64,000 bases of DNA from contig JAUQWO010000071.1 in NCBI GenBank assembly GCA_030835135.1, forward strand, positions 49,867 to 113,866. The letters are read 5' to 3'. This document shows positions 29,978 through 40,000 of the stretch, one piece after another (the stretch's first letter is position 1; every line of letters begins with the position of its first letter). The position numbers and the translations under genes were made by a program. Below the pieces are notes generated by a model. That model did no database searches and was not told where the DNA came from. It saw only the letters and a list, made by a program, of their open reading frames with translations. This DNA is from Bacteroidota bacterium (GTDB lineage: Bacteria > Bacteroidota > Ignavibacteria > UBA10030 > UBA6906).

Positions 29978-30532
29978 ATGGCACAGCTCAGCGTATTCAC
30001 TTTTATCACATTGAACGGTGCTTACAAGGGACCGGGAGGCGACATTCAGTGGCACCGGCACGGTGCTGAGGAGCAGGAGTTTGCGGCGAGGGGTGCAGGT
30101 TCGGACAGCACCTTGCTGTTCGGAGGGAAGACCTACCGGATGATGGCATCCTGGTGGCCGACGCCGATGGCGCAGCAGACCATGCCGGATGTGGCCCGCG
30201 GGATGAACGCATCACAGAAGATCGTCTTCTCACGCACGCTGAAGAAGGCCACATGGGAGAACACCCGTATCATCCCCACCGATCCGGTGCGGGCGATCCG
30301 GCGCATGAAAAAGGAACACGATGGCTCCCTGACGGTCCTCGGCAGCGGAAGCATCGTTACCCTGTGCGCGGAACACGGGCTCATCGATGACTATCAGATC
30401 ATGATAGACCCGGTGCTCATCGGCTCGGGCACGCCGATCGCAAAGGCACTGACACACACCGTTGACCTTGTCCTGACGTCCCACAGGGTGTTTGCCAGCG
30501 GTGTCGTTCTGCTTTCCTACGCACCGCGCTGA
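29978..30532 (+). CDS. Dihydrofolate reductase (RibD C-terminal domain) family protein
   Basis: LSVFTFITLNGAYKGPGGDIQWHRHG...TLLFGGKTYRMMASWWPT...LTVLGSGSIVTLCAEHGLIDDYQIMIDPVLIGSGTPI. Confidence 0.9.
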   Translation: MAQLSVFTFITLNGAYKGPGGDIQWHRHGAEEQEFAARGAGSDSTLLFGGKTYRMMASWWPTPMAQQTMPDVARGMNASQKIVFSRTLKKATWENTRIIPTDPVRAIRRMKKEHDGSLTVLGSGSIVTLCAEHGLIDDYQIMIDPVLIGSGTPIAKALTHTVDLVLTSHRVFASGVVLLSYAPR

Positions 30533-30608
30533 AACAACGTTCACACGTGCGTCCCCGGGGAACCCGTACGCCGTATCGGCACCGGGAATAGCAGAGCGGA
30601 TAAGAGAG

Positions 30609-30637
30609 AGGCCGCAGGCAAGAGTCGCCGGCGGCCT
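30609..30637. terminator. Hairpin between convergent genes
   Basis: AGGCCGC ... GCGGCCT followed by TTT, between the DHFR-family gene (+) and the barrel gene (-). Confidence 0.55.
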
Positions 30638-30660
30638 TTCCGTGATCGTGTGCATGGTCC

Positions 30661-31893
30661 TCAGAAGTAGATGATCGCCGACATGCTCACCATCTGCGAG
30701 AGATACGTGCTCGTGGCGGTGTTGGTCGCCGTCATCGCGAACTTCTGCTGCCAGGTCGTCTGGGAGTACGTCACGTCGATCGCGATCGCGCCACCGATGA
30801 AGCCGGTGCCGGCACTGAAGCCGGTGCCGGACACCTGCCCGTCCGGCTTGTCGTTGACATCCCAGTTCGCACGGAGCGTGGGCACGGTATGAAAACCAGC
30901 GCGGAGCGGGATGACCCCGGCGGTCGTCACGATGAGATACTCTGCGCCGACACGGATCTGATTGAGATCGGTCTCACTGGCGCTCAGTTTCAACGTGTCC
31001 TGCCGTTCAAGTCCCGCCTGGCTCCGTCCCTTCCGGAACAGCTTGCTGCTCCCGTACTGCCGGGATTCAAAATCGAAGGCGATCGTCAGGTTCTCCCCGA
31101 TGCGGCCGGAAGCGCCGACGCCATACATCAGCGGCACCTCGACCGAGTTCTCGAAACTCCCCTGCTCGTCAACACGGGGGCCGGTGCTCCACTTGTAGTC
31201 ACCTTCCACCTTCAGGTCGAATGGCGTCCGGACCGTCGCGCCGACCTTGATCGGCACCGGCGTCTTCATCCCTTCGAAGTCCACCAGGATGCCGGCAGTG
31301 AAATTCAGCCCCTTGTACGAGCCGTTGTTCTCGTCGATGCCGAACGGCGTCGTGCCCTTGGCGGTGGTCTTGTTGTCGAAATTGCCCAACCAGATGTTCG
31401 CCGTGCCGCCGACGTAGAACATGGGATGCAATTTGATCCCGATCCCCGGCGTGAGCGTGTTCGCTCCGCCGTTCGATTCATATTCCTCGTCGTTCACATC
31501 GTACTTCTGGAAGCTGTCCAGCTTCTTCTGGAAGGCCACGGCGGGAACGATATTGATCTTCCCTGCGTGCAGGGGGAAGGCGATGCTGGCGAAGTTATAC
31601 GTGAAGTGTGCCTGGTTGATCGTGTAGTTCACGTCGGGACGGGCAGGGTTCTCGTACTTGAACTGCTCGCCGATCCAGCGGCCAACCACGGAGAACTCCG
31701 ACCGCTCGAGCTGTCCGAGCCCGGCGGGGTTCCATGAGATCGCCGTGGCGTCGTCCGCCACGCCGATGAATGCGCCACCCAGGCCTTCGGCCCGTGCTCC
31801 GGCGCCGGTCACGTTCCAATCCTCCTGCGCAACGGCAGGCAGGGCAGCGAGGATCAACAGTGCGGCGACAACGGGTATCATGCGGACATGCAT
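30661..31893 (-). CDS. Outer-membrane beta-barrel protein (FadL/OmpP1 or PorV-like)
   Basis: Signal peptide; GAGARAEGLGGAFIGVADDATAISWNPAGLGQLERSEFSVVGRW is the FadL/PorV N-terminal motif. Confidence 0.85.
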   Translation of the reverse strand: MHVRMIPVVAALLILAALPAVAQEDWNVTGAGARAEGLGGAFIGVADDATAISWNPAGLGQLERSEFSVVGRWIGEQFKYENPARPDVNYTINQAHFTYNFASIAFPLHAGKINIVPAVAFQKKLDSFQKYDVNDEEYESNGGANTLTPGIGIKLHPMFYVGGTANIWLGNFDNKTTAKGTTPFGIDENNGSYKGLNFTAGILVDFEGMKTPVPIKVGATVRTPFDLKVEGDYKWSTGPRVDEQGSFENSVEVPLMYGVGASGRIGENLTIAFDFESRQYGSSKLFRKGRSQAGLERQDTLKLSASETDLNQIRVGAEYLIVTTAGVIPLRAGFHTVPTLRANWDVNDKPDGQVSGTGFSAGTGFIGGAIAIDVTYSQTTWQQKFAMTATNTATSTYLSQMVSMSAIIYF

Positions 31894-31923
31894 ACGCTCT
31901 CCTGGAATGAGGGGGAATGAGTG

Positions 31924-33105
31924 TTATTTCACAACGATCTTGTCGCCGACCTTGATCGCCTGCTCCTTGTCCACGATACGGACCTGAGCGACCTTCTGCT
32001 GCACCTGCACGACCACCAACTCTCCGAGCTTCGTCACTTGATGACCCAGGACCTCACCGGTGGAGGGATGCTTGATCTCCTTCCCTTCACGGAAGGCGAC
32101 GCACTTTGAACCCTTGCGCACGCCCTTCAGTGAACCAACATCGACATAGAACGTCTCCCCTTCCGCACTGACGATGAACCCTTCAACGATCGGCAGTTCG
32201 TTGTAGATCATGATCGCCAGCGCATCCACCGCCTTCTCGAAGTCCTCGACGTCGGACCCTTCCACCTGCTCGCTCCGCGCAACGATCGTCTCGCCCGTCT
32301 CGGTGTCGATGATCCGGGCGCTCACCTTGCCGCCATCACGCGATTGGACGGCAGAGGTGAGAATGATCGCGTCGGCACCGGCGATCTTTCCCACCTCGAC
32401 CGCCGTAGCTTCATCCACGGCCCCCGAGAGCTGCAGCTGCTGTTCCGACAGCACCTTGTCGAGCGCGCCACGCTCGATCACTTTGAAACGGCGGAGGTTC
32501 ACCAGCTGTGTCACCATCTTGTCGGTGAGGGCATCACCATACTGCGCCAGGTCACCTTTCAACGTGATCGGGATGACGGCAACGCCCAGCCGGGACCCGA
32601 CCTGGGTGACCCTCGAGGGGTCGTACGTGAGGGCGCCCACGGGGAGCGTCCCGGTCCGGTTCGTTTCCATACGCGACCGGTCCGCAGATTCCTCCTCGGT
32701 GTGTGCTCGGGATGGTTTCGTGGGTTTGGTGGCCACGGGAACGGGCGCGGTCCCGCGGATCAGATCGATATACTCACCCGCGCGTTCACTCGACGCGTAC
32801 GCTGCGGAAAGATCGAGTTCCTTCAATGCGGCCTGGTTCTCACCGAGGAAGTAGTGGCAGATGCCGATCTCACGATGGGGGAAATACTCGATAAAGCGCG
32901 TGCCGTAGGTGCGCTTGCGCGCGGCGTCCTCGAACTCAAGGGAGATGGCACTGCGGAATTCCTGGATCGCACGGAGCCAATCCTTCTTTTCGACGTAGTC
33001 CAACCCATCCGAATAATACTGATAGAACTTGGACTGACCGAAAGCGGAACCGGAAGCGATGACGAGCAGACATACTGCGGCCAGCGCAGACTTTCGCAGG
33101 GTCAT
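31924..33105 (-). CDS. CsgG/HfaB-like lipoprotein-family domain protein with N-terminal TPR-like region
   Basis: N-terminal FYQYYSDGLDYVEKKDWLRAIQEFRSAI...; GVAVIPITLKGDLAQYGDALTDKMVTQLVNLRRFKVIERGALDKVLSEQQLQLSGAVDEATAVEVGKIAGADAIILTS is a CsgG-type core; C-terminal beta-rich FlgT-like tail. Confidence 0.85.
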   Translation of the reverse strand: MTLRKSALAAVCLLVIASGSAFGQSKFYQYYSDGLDYVEKKDWLRAIQEFRSAISLEFEDAARKRTYGTRFIEYFPHREIGICHYFLGENQAALKELDLSAAYASSERAGEYIDLIRGTAPVPVATKPTKPSRAHTEEESADRSRMETNRTGTLPVGALTYDPSRVTQVGSRLGVAVIPITLKGDLAQYGDALTDKMVTQLVNLRRFKVIERGALDKVLSEQQLQLSGAVDEATAVEVGKIAGADAIILTSAVQSRDGGKVSARIIDTETGETIVARSEQVEGSDVEDFEKAVDALAIMIYNELPIVEGFIVSAEGETFYVDVGSLKGVRKGSKCVAFREGKEIKHPSTGEVLGHQVTKLGELVVVQVQQKVAQVRIVDKEQAIKVGDKIVVK

Positions 33106-33237
33106 GGTGATCTCACGGGATAGAAGTGGTACCACGAAGATACGTGAATCGCGCACTCATGTCAATGCCCGTGCCCGGCGCAGACACCCCTCCAGCACCG
33201 CGATTTCTGCCCTTTTCGGGGATTGAGGCTCCCCCGG

Positions 33238-33684
33238 CTAGGGCAGAGCATATTTCTTGATCACCAGGTATTTCAGCTCGCTGTCACCCGGGTTTCGGAT
33301 GCCGTGGAGAGAATCGGATGGGCAATAGAAGCTTGTGTACGGACGGACGATGCGGGTCTCGCCATTCAGGATCACCTCCGCGGTCCCTTCCAGCACGAAG
33401 AAGAATTCATCCTCCGCATGGCGGTGGGGCGGGTGCGTGGCCGTGTGCGGTTGCACGACGCTCATCTTCAGCGTGCGCCCGTCGAGGAATTCCTTCCCGA
33501 CGAACCAGTACTGATACCCTGCTTTCGTCGACTCGATGCGGGCGGGGGTGAACTCGTTCACGCATGTGGAGAGTGTGTAGTAGCGGTCCGGCGAAGACCC
33601 CGAAGGCGCGGTGTCCTGAGCGCTGGCACCCACCGCGGCCAGAACGGCAATGATACCCACAACGCATGATCGTCCTGTCAGCAT
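33238..33684 (-). CDS. Secreted cupin-domain protein
   Basis: Signal peptide MLTGRSCVVGIIAVLAAVGASA; ...PHTATHPPHRHAEDEFFFVLEGTAEVILNGETRIVRPYTSFYCPSDSLHGIRN. Confidence 0.88.
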   Translation of the reverse strand: MLTGRSCVVGIIAVLAAVGASAQDTAPSGSSPDRYYTLSTCVNEFTPARIESTKAGYQYWFVGKEFLDGRTLKMSVVQPHTATHPPHRHAEDEFFFVLEGTAEVILNGETRIVRPYTSFYCPSDSLHGIRNPGDSELKYLVIKKYALP

Positions 33685-33718
33685 GACTCCCTCCTGTTGT
33701 GTCCTCCGGGCATCCCGT

Positions 33719-34660
33719 TCACAGCATGCGGAGGAGCGCTGGCATCGCCGCCCGGGTGGCGTCATAGCCACACCGGATGATCTCCGCTCCTTTGTGGAAT
33801 TCCAGCATATCGAACTCTTCCACCGCGGGATCGATCAACAGATCGGGCGGTGTCCGCTGGAGCTGCAATTGGATGAGATTGTGAGCGCTGATCGATATCG
33901 CCTGTAATGATACACGGACCGCCGTGGGAGAGTACGGAGGCCTCGGGCGCTTGATGCGAACGGGAACCCGGCGCAGGGTCCGGTTCAGCCGCGGATACCG
34001 CCCTGTCTTCAGTGCTTCGGCAAGCCACGCGGGCATGACACGCCGCTTCCTCGAGTCCTGTTTCGCGATGTGCGCTCCGATCCTCGTCCGCAACCGGCTC
34101 GGGTTAGGCGTCACATCGACAGCAACGGTCACACCGGGGGCGAGTCCGGCAGCGACACTGACAGGCACGGGATTCGAGAGTCCTCCGTCGATGAGGTACC
34201 GGCCTTCACTCACGACCGGCTGGAAGAGACCGGGGATCGCGATGCTCGCGAGAATGGCATCCACGAGCGGCCCGCGGTCGAGCACGACCCCCTCGCCCGT
34301 CATCAGATCCGTGGCAACCGCACGGAATGGGATCGGGAGGTCTTCGATGCGAGCGGAGCCGGTGAGTCCCGCAACGAACTTGCGGACCGAAGGCGTGCTG
34401 ATCAGCGCTGACGATGACAGTCCGGGGAGGAGGATCTTCGTGACCCGGAGTGTATCCATCGCCTCGATCACCTCCACCATGTCCGGTGCGCTCATGCCTG
34501 ACGCATAGAGTCCGCCAACGAATGCACCGATACTCGTACCCGCGATGGCGCACACGGGAACCCCGTATTCCCGGAGGCACTCGAGCACCCCGATATGAGC
34601 CAAACCCCTGGCGCCCCCGCTCCCGAGGACCAGTATGATCCCCTTCTCAGTTGATGGCAT
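33719..34660 (-). CDS. Patatin-like phospholipase family protein
   Basis: LVLGSGGARGLAHIGVLECL, GTSIGAFVGGLYASG (GxSxG) and LIDGGLSNPVPV (DGG). Confidence 0.93.
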   Translation of the reverse strand: MPSTEKGIILVLGSGGARGLAHIGVLECLREYGVPVCAIAGTSIGAFVGGLYASGMSAPDMVEVIEAMDTLRVTKILLPGLSSSALISTPSVRKFVAGLTGSARIEDLPIPFRAVATDLMTGEGVVLDRGPLVDAILASIAIPGLFQPVVSEGRYLIDGGLSNPVPVSVAAGLAPGVTVAVDVTPNPSRLRTRIGAHIAKQDSRKRRVMPAWLAEALKTGRYPRLNRTLRRVPVRIKRPRPPYSPTAVRVSLQAISISAHNLIQLQLQRTPPDLLIDPAVEEFDMLEFHKGAEIIRCGYDATRAAMPALLRML

Positions 34661-34725
34661 CGTGTCGCATCGAGGCGCTGATTTTGTGGAATTTTTTCAT
34701 CATCTTGGTGCGACCACTATCACGT

Positions 34726-35670
34726 ATGGAGATGTCCATGAGACCGGCAGTCCTTACTCTCAGCCTCGTATTCGCCCTCGTTCTCGCCGGACCGGTGTTC
34801 GCGCAGCCACAGTTGCTGAAGGTGTGGCCCGATGGGGTCCCCGGGGCCGTCAACAATCCGCAATATACAGAGGAAACCATTAAGATAGAAACGGGAGCGG
34901 AACGGATCCTGAAGATCGTGGAACCGACCATCGCCGTCTATCTCCCCACGAAGGTAAAGGCCAACGGCACCGCCGTCGTCGTCTGCCCCGGTGGAGGGTA
35001 TGTGCGTCTGGCCATGGACCATGAAGGGACGCAGATCGCGGCATGGCTCAACGACGCTGGGATCACGTGCGTCCTCCTGAAGTACCGGATGCCGAGCGAT
35101 TCGGCGATGGTGGACAAGACGATCGGGCCGCTCCAGGATGTGCAGGAAGCGATACGGATCACGCGGCGCCATGCGGCAGCGTGGCATCTGGATCCGCACC
35201 GCATCGGTGTGATGGGATTCTCAGCAGGCGGTCACCTGGCGGCAAGCGCCTCCACCCGCTTCGATGAGAAGGTCTATGCATCCGACACCACCAGCGCGCG
35301 CCCCGACTTCTCGATCCTGATGTACCCGGTGATCTCCATGCAGCCGGGCGTGACCCACAATGGATCGAGGAAGAACCTCCTCGGCACTGATCCGGACCAA
35401 CGAATGGTCGACCACGCCTCCAATGAACTCCGCGTGACGCCGGCAACGCCGATCGCCTTCCTGGTCCACTCCACCGATGACGGCGCGGTCCCCGTCGAGA
35501 ACAGCCTGCGCTATCTTCAGGCCCTGAAGAAGAACACGGTCGCCGGCGAGATGCACATCTTCGAACGCGGCGGGCATGGCTACGGACTTGCGACGTCGAG
35601 GACGACTACTGAGCGTGGCTGGCCACCGCTCTGCATTGCCTGGCTCCGCATGCACGGCATGCTCGAGTAA
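34726..35670 (+). CDS. Secreted alpha/beta hydrolase (BD-FAE / acetyl-xylan-esterase-like)
   Basis: Signal peptide; VVVCPGGGYVRLAMDHEGTQIAAWLNDAGI, GVMGFSAGGHLAASAS, VHSTDDGAVPVENSL, GGHGYGL. Confidence 0.9.
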   Translation: MEMSMRPAVLTLSLVFALVLAGPVFAQPQLLKVWPDGVPGAVNNPQYTEETIKIETGAERILKIVEPTIAVYLPTKVKANGTAVVVCPGGGYVRLAMDHEGTQIAAWLNDAGITCVLLKYRMPSDSAMVDKTIGPLQDVQEAIRITRRHAAAWHLDPHRIGVMGFSAGGHLAASASTRFDEKVYASDTTSARPDFSILMYPVISMQPGVTHNGSRKNLLGTDPDQRMVDHASNELRVTPATPIAFLVHSTDDGAVPVENSLRYLQALKKNTVAGEMHIFERGGHGYGLATSRTTTERGWPPLCIAWLRMHGMLE

Positions 35671-35780
35671 CCCGCCTCAGCTCCGCGCCGGACGCGCTGC
35701 GGAGCACGGGGTACCGGCAAGCCCCCCCGATGGAATGAGCACCCCACAACGGCATCCCGTCAGGATGTCACAGAATGACG

Positions 35781-35814
35781 CGAGGCCCGTCCCTTGATCG
35801 GGTGACGGGCCTCG
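35781..35814. terminator. Bidirectional hairpin between convergent genes
   Basis: 11-bp perfect arms CGAGGCCCGTC / GACGGGCCTCG. Confidence 0.6.
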
Positions 35815-35854
35815 ACGGTCCTGGCACGGGCACCTCTTCGCAGAGCTGTGCCCC

Positions 35855-36829
35855 TTATCCTTCCTTCCTCCATACGATCTGCTTGACCTCGTTCCGCACC
35901 GGTGTCACAGTCTTGAGATACCGGTAGAGAGCCTTCAGCTCGAGGTCGCTCATGTTCCCATACGCACCCCAGGGCATCACCGTCCCCTCCTCCAGAGAGC
36001 CTGCCCGGAACCGCAGAATGAACGACTCCTCATCCCACAGCGCCATCTTCCCCGTCGCTTCATCAGGCGTGATATTGGGGGTTGTGAACATCAGGCCCGG
36101 GACGAGGTCTGACCCCATCTCAAGTCCTCCGGCGAACGGCTTACCGATGAACGCACCCGTCTTCATATCACGGTCCGTATGACATCCGACACAATTGGCG
36201 ACGGAATGAGCGAGGTATTTGCCGTAGGCAGCAGTGGAGTCGGGAGGAACGGTTGCCGGCGGCGTGCCGTCCGGGCCGACCGGCCTGATGAGGAACGCGT
36301 TGACCGCCTTGCCGGCGAAGTTGATGTCGCGCCGTTCGACAGCGTTCTTCACCGGCGGGAGCGTCCGCAGATACGACACGATCGCTGTCAGGTCCTCATC
36401 GCTGACGTTATGGAATGGCATGAAATCGAAGAGCGCATGGCCCTCGCGATCCACGCCGAACCGGAGTGACCGGGCGATCTCTCCGTCGCTGAATGCACCG
36501 ATGCCTGTCTCCCGGTCCGATGTGATATTCGGCGTGCGGATGATCCCGAACGGCAGGGTGAACGCGTTGCCACCCTTCAGATCGATGGTCTCCCCTGCCA
36601 TGATCCTGGGGAGCTCGTCCCACGATCCATGACAGAAATTACAGTGGGCAGGTCCATACACAAGGTGACGGCCACGGGCGATCACCACACTATCGTTGCT
36701 TGCCACGATCTGCGGATACGGCGCTTCATAGGTGCGGTATTGCAGCGCGTACACGGCTACCACGAACAACGCGGCCACCGAGCCAACGCTTATCCCTGTC
36801 CACTTTACGTACGATTTCCAACGATTCAT
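35855..36829 (-). CDS. Membrane-anchored di-haem c-type cytochrome
   Basis: N-terminal TM; two CxxCH motifs (HCNFCHGS, NCVGCHTD) and distal NMSDLELKALYRYLKTV. Confidence 0.9.
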   Translation of the reverse strand: MNRWKSYVKWTGISVGSVAALFVVAVYALQYRTYEAPYPQIVASNDSVVIARGRHLVYGPAHCNFCHGSWDELPRIMAGETIDLKGGNAFTLPFGIIRTPNITSDRETGIGAFSDGEIARSLRFGVDREGHALFDFMPFHNVSDEDLTAIVSYLRTLPPVKNAVERRDINFAGKAVNAFLIRPVGPDGTPPATVPPDSTAAYGKYLAHSVANCVGCHTDRDMKTGAFIGKPFAGGLEMGSDLVPGLMFTTPNITPDEATGKMALWDEESFILRFRAGSLEEGTVMPWGAYGNMSDLELKALYRYLKTVTPVRNEVKQIVWRKEG

Positions 36830-36972
36830 CTGCCTGCCCTCCCGGGATAGTGTATGTATGAAGGCCGCCCCCAGAGAAGAGCCCGGCCTGATGTGAAAGA
36901 ACGATCGACGCGTTGCACGCGTGTCCTACCTTACGACCGACACGCCCGTTTTGTTGCACGTAGAAACGCGGA

Positions 36973-37000
36973 GGGGCAGTCCCGCAGGCGGAACCGCCCC
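36973..37000 (-). terminator. Imperfect hairpin downstream of GH38 gene
   Basis: GGGGC-a-GT-c-CCGC-ag-GCGG-a-AC-c-GCCCC, 50 nt past the stop; weak T tract. Confidence 0.35.
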
Positions 37001-37052
37001 CACTCCGGTAACGCATAACTCCCGCAGATCGTCTCCCGGCAGGGATCCCGGC

Positions 37053-40000
37053 CTACTCTATAATGATCTCATCGGCGAAGATCCAGGCCTTGCCCCCAGC
37101 GCCGGGATGCCACGGCGGACAGGTACCGACATTCTTTGCGGTGATCCGGACATATCGACCTTGCACGCCGCCGACCTGCACGGGGATATCCTGGATACCG
37201 CCATCGGTCGCTGCGGCCGGCACGCCAAGCTCACGCGTTACTTCCTTGCCATACGTCGTTCCATCCGTCGACACAGCCACGGAGATCGACACCGGGTAGA
37301 AGATCCAGCTGCCGTTCTCGCTCAGGCAGCCGACGGTGACGGCATGGACCGGCCGGACGGTGCCAAGGTCGAGGACGACCGCAATGTCTTCGCCTTCAAA
37401 GGCCTGCCACGCCGGGTTCGCATACGCCGGACTGCCCCTCATGCCATCGATGAACGTGCTATCCCCGGCTCCGCGGTACTTCGGCGAGTAGTGCGACTGG
37501 TACGCCGCACCGACGATGGGATAGGCAGTGTAGAACTTCGTCGTCACCGGGGTACTCGGGTTCTTCCCACGCTCCACGGCGATCGCACTCACAGTGGTCG
37601 TCCGCTCGATGCGTACCGGGGCGGTGTACCTTGTGGACCGCTCTGTCGGGACCGTGCCATCGACCGAATAATAGATATCCGTATTCGCATCGCGGGTGGC
37701 GATGCTGATCTGCGCTCCCGCATCCACGATGCATCCTTCCGGGATGAACCGGGGTTTCGGCGTCATCTGGAACCGGGCGTACTCCTCTGCCGGGATGTTC
37801 AGCGTATCATGGAGCGCCGCGGCGGCAACGGTCAGGTCGTTCTCGTTCTGCGCGGCCGTCGCAGCCAGGACCATGATGCTCTCGCTTGACGGCAACGTCA
37901 CCTTCCGTGTGCCGCGGGGAAGTTCGATCGCCACACGGTGGAGATAGGTGAAGGCATACGGATCGTCCTCACCACCGGCAAGATGGCGGTGTGTGGTGTG
38001 CCAGGCAACGGTCCCCGGAGTGACGTATCCAGGGGTCAGCCCTTCATACACGATGCCGTCCCAGGTATAATCGGTCTCCTTCTTGACGAACCCATCCCAG
38101 ATGCGGTTGTCCCACTGCCCGACGAACCCGCTCCAGCTGCCGATCTTCACCCGGGATGGCTTGCCGTCCACGAGGAATGATACCGTTTCGCCCCCCTGTG
38201 CAGATGCAGCAAGGAGGTACAGGCGGTTGAACTCCCCCGCGGGAATGTCGAGCGACTGCCCACGGCACACCACGGCATTCAGCTTGCCCGGGGTGCCGGA
38301 TGCCAGCGTGAACCCGATCCCACCGCTGGTGAGCTTCGCAGGCATCAGCTCCGCGGGGAATGATGCGCCCGCTCGTCCGACCTGACCATCATCCTTCTTC
38401 CCCTTCATGCTCATGACATCCGCATTGTACGGCAACGCAAGAGAACGCGAAACGGGCAGCGCGAGTGCGGCCTTGGGCTGCTTGAGCGATACCGCGAACG
38501 CGCGGAGCTGATCCGCACCCAGATCGCACACGAGTGCTCCACGCTCCATCCGCGCCTGACCGATCGTCTGCTCCTGGCCGTTCACTTCCCGGGCACCCAT
38601 GATGCCCGAAGCAAATGTGATGCGGACGTTCTTCGCCGGCTTTCCCGTGGTCTCCAGGAGACGGACGATCACCGCGTCCTCATCTTCTGCTCTCTTCAGG
38701 GCCACGACGCTTACCGCGGCATCATTCACACTGAGGAATGCCATCGTCTTCCCGAGCGGACCCTTGTGCCGCGGCGCCTGGAATGGGAGCAGCGGCTGAT
38801 TCAGACGAGCCGCCTGCCAGTGTGTTGCCCCGGTGCGCCAATCTCCCTGGTGACCGGCAACAGCATACACCATGTCGTGGATGCCGAAGTCCTGCGTCGC
38901 CTGGTCACGGTAGCCGCCGCGCACGCCCGGCGTGAACAACAGCGTCAATCGTACCGTATTGTCCGATGGCTTGTCCGAACCGAATTTCGAATCCTCGAGA
39001 ATGGCTACCCCGTACTCCCCACTGTTGTCCGTCACATCGAGCCACTGGTGTGACGGGACCTCGAACTTCTTCGGATCGTTGTTCCCGCGCTGGATCGTTC
39101 CCGCGCCGGTATTGTACGTGGCAAGTGCATTGGACGCGCTCAGCGGGAAGGAGGCTTTCAACGAGCTCGTGGGGGTGAACCAGTGGATCCGCGTCTTGAA
39201 CTCGACGCGATCGCCACTCCCGCCGGTCGCCAGACAGATCAGCTGGGTGAAACGTGAGCCACGCGCTTCACGTGCCACCTCGAGGCTCACCCGGACGGGG
39301 CCATGCTCTACGACGCGCACCGTCGGCGTCCCGTCAACGAATCCGAGCGCGGGCCTCTGCCGGTCCTCCCAGTCCATGTTCCACGCCGGCCACTCCTGCG
39401 GACGCTCGTAGCGGAACTCCAGCCTGTGCGGAGCGGCAAGCAGTTCTTTGTTGACCTTTTTGTCGAAGATCGATGCGACATCCCCGGCCGCATTCAGGGT
39501 GACCTTGTAGCGGTGGTTCTCCACCGCACCGGCGTTCACATGCAGACCCGTCTGCATCGTGCACGGGGTAGCCGAGGGCCGGACCTCATACACGCTGAAT
39601 CCCATCGACGGCACGCGGGCAGCGAACACGATCGTCCGCGCGACGCCGTTCGATGCCACGATCTGCGACGGCACTTCCTTCGCATCCGGACCGTATACCC
39701 GCACGTGCGCCGGCGCACTGGCGGGCAGGGTGATGGTGGCCTCGACGAGATCCTCACGCGGAATAGCGAGCGCGTTGAACACGATCACCGGGATACCCTT
39801 CGTCTCCGTGTTCATCCCGCGTGCCACGGCACCCACGGCATCGATCGTGCCTCCTGCGAACTGTTTGAGAGCCAGGGCTTCGTCGTTCCAGGAATACTCG
39901 TACGCGCGCGGGGTACAGGTGCCGGCCAGCACATCATGGAACTGAGCACCGATGACCAGCCGCCAGGCCTCCCGGTATTGCTCCGCCGGATACGGCACAC

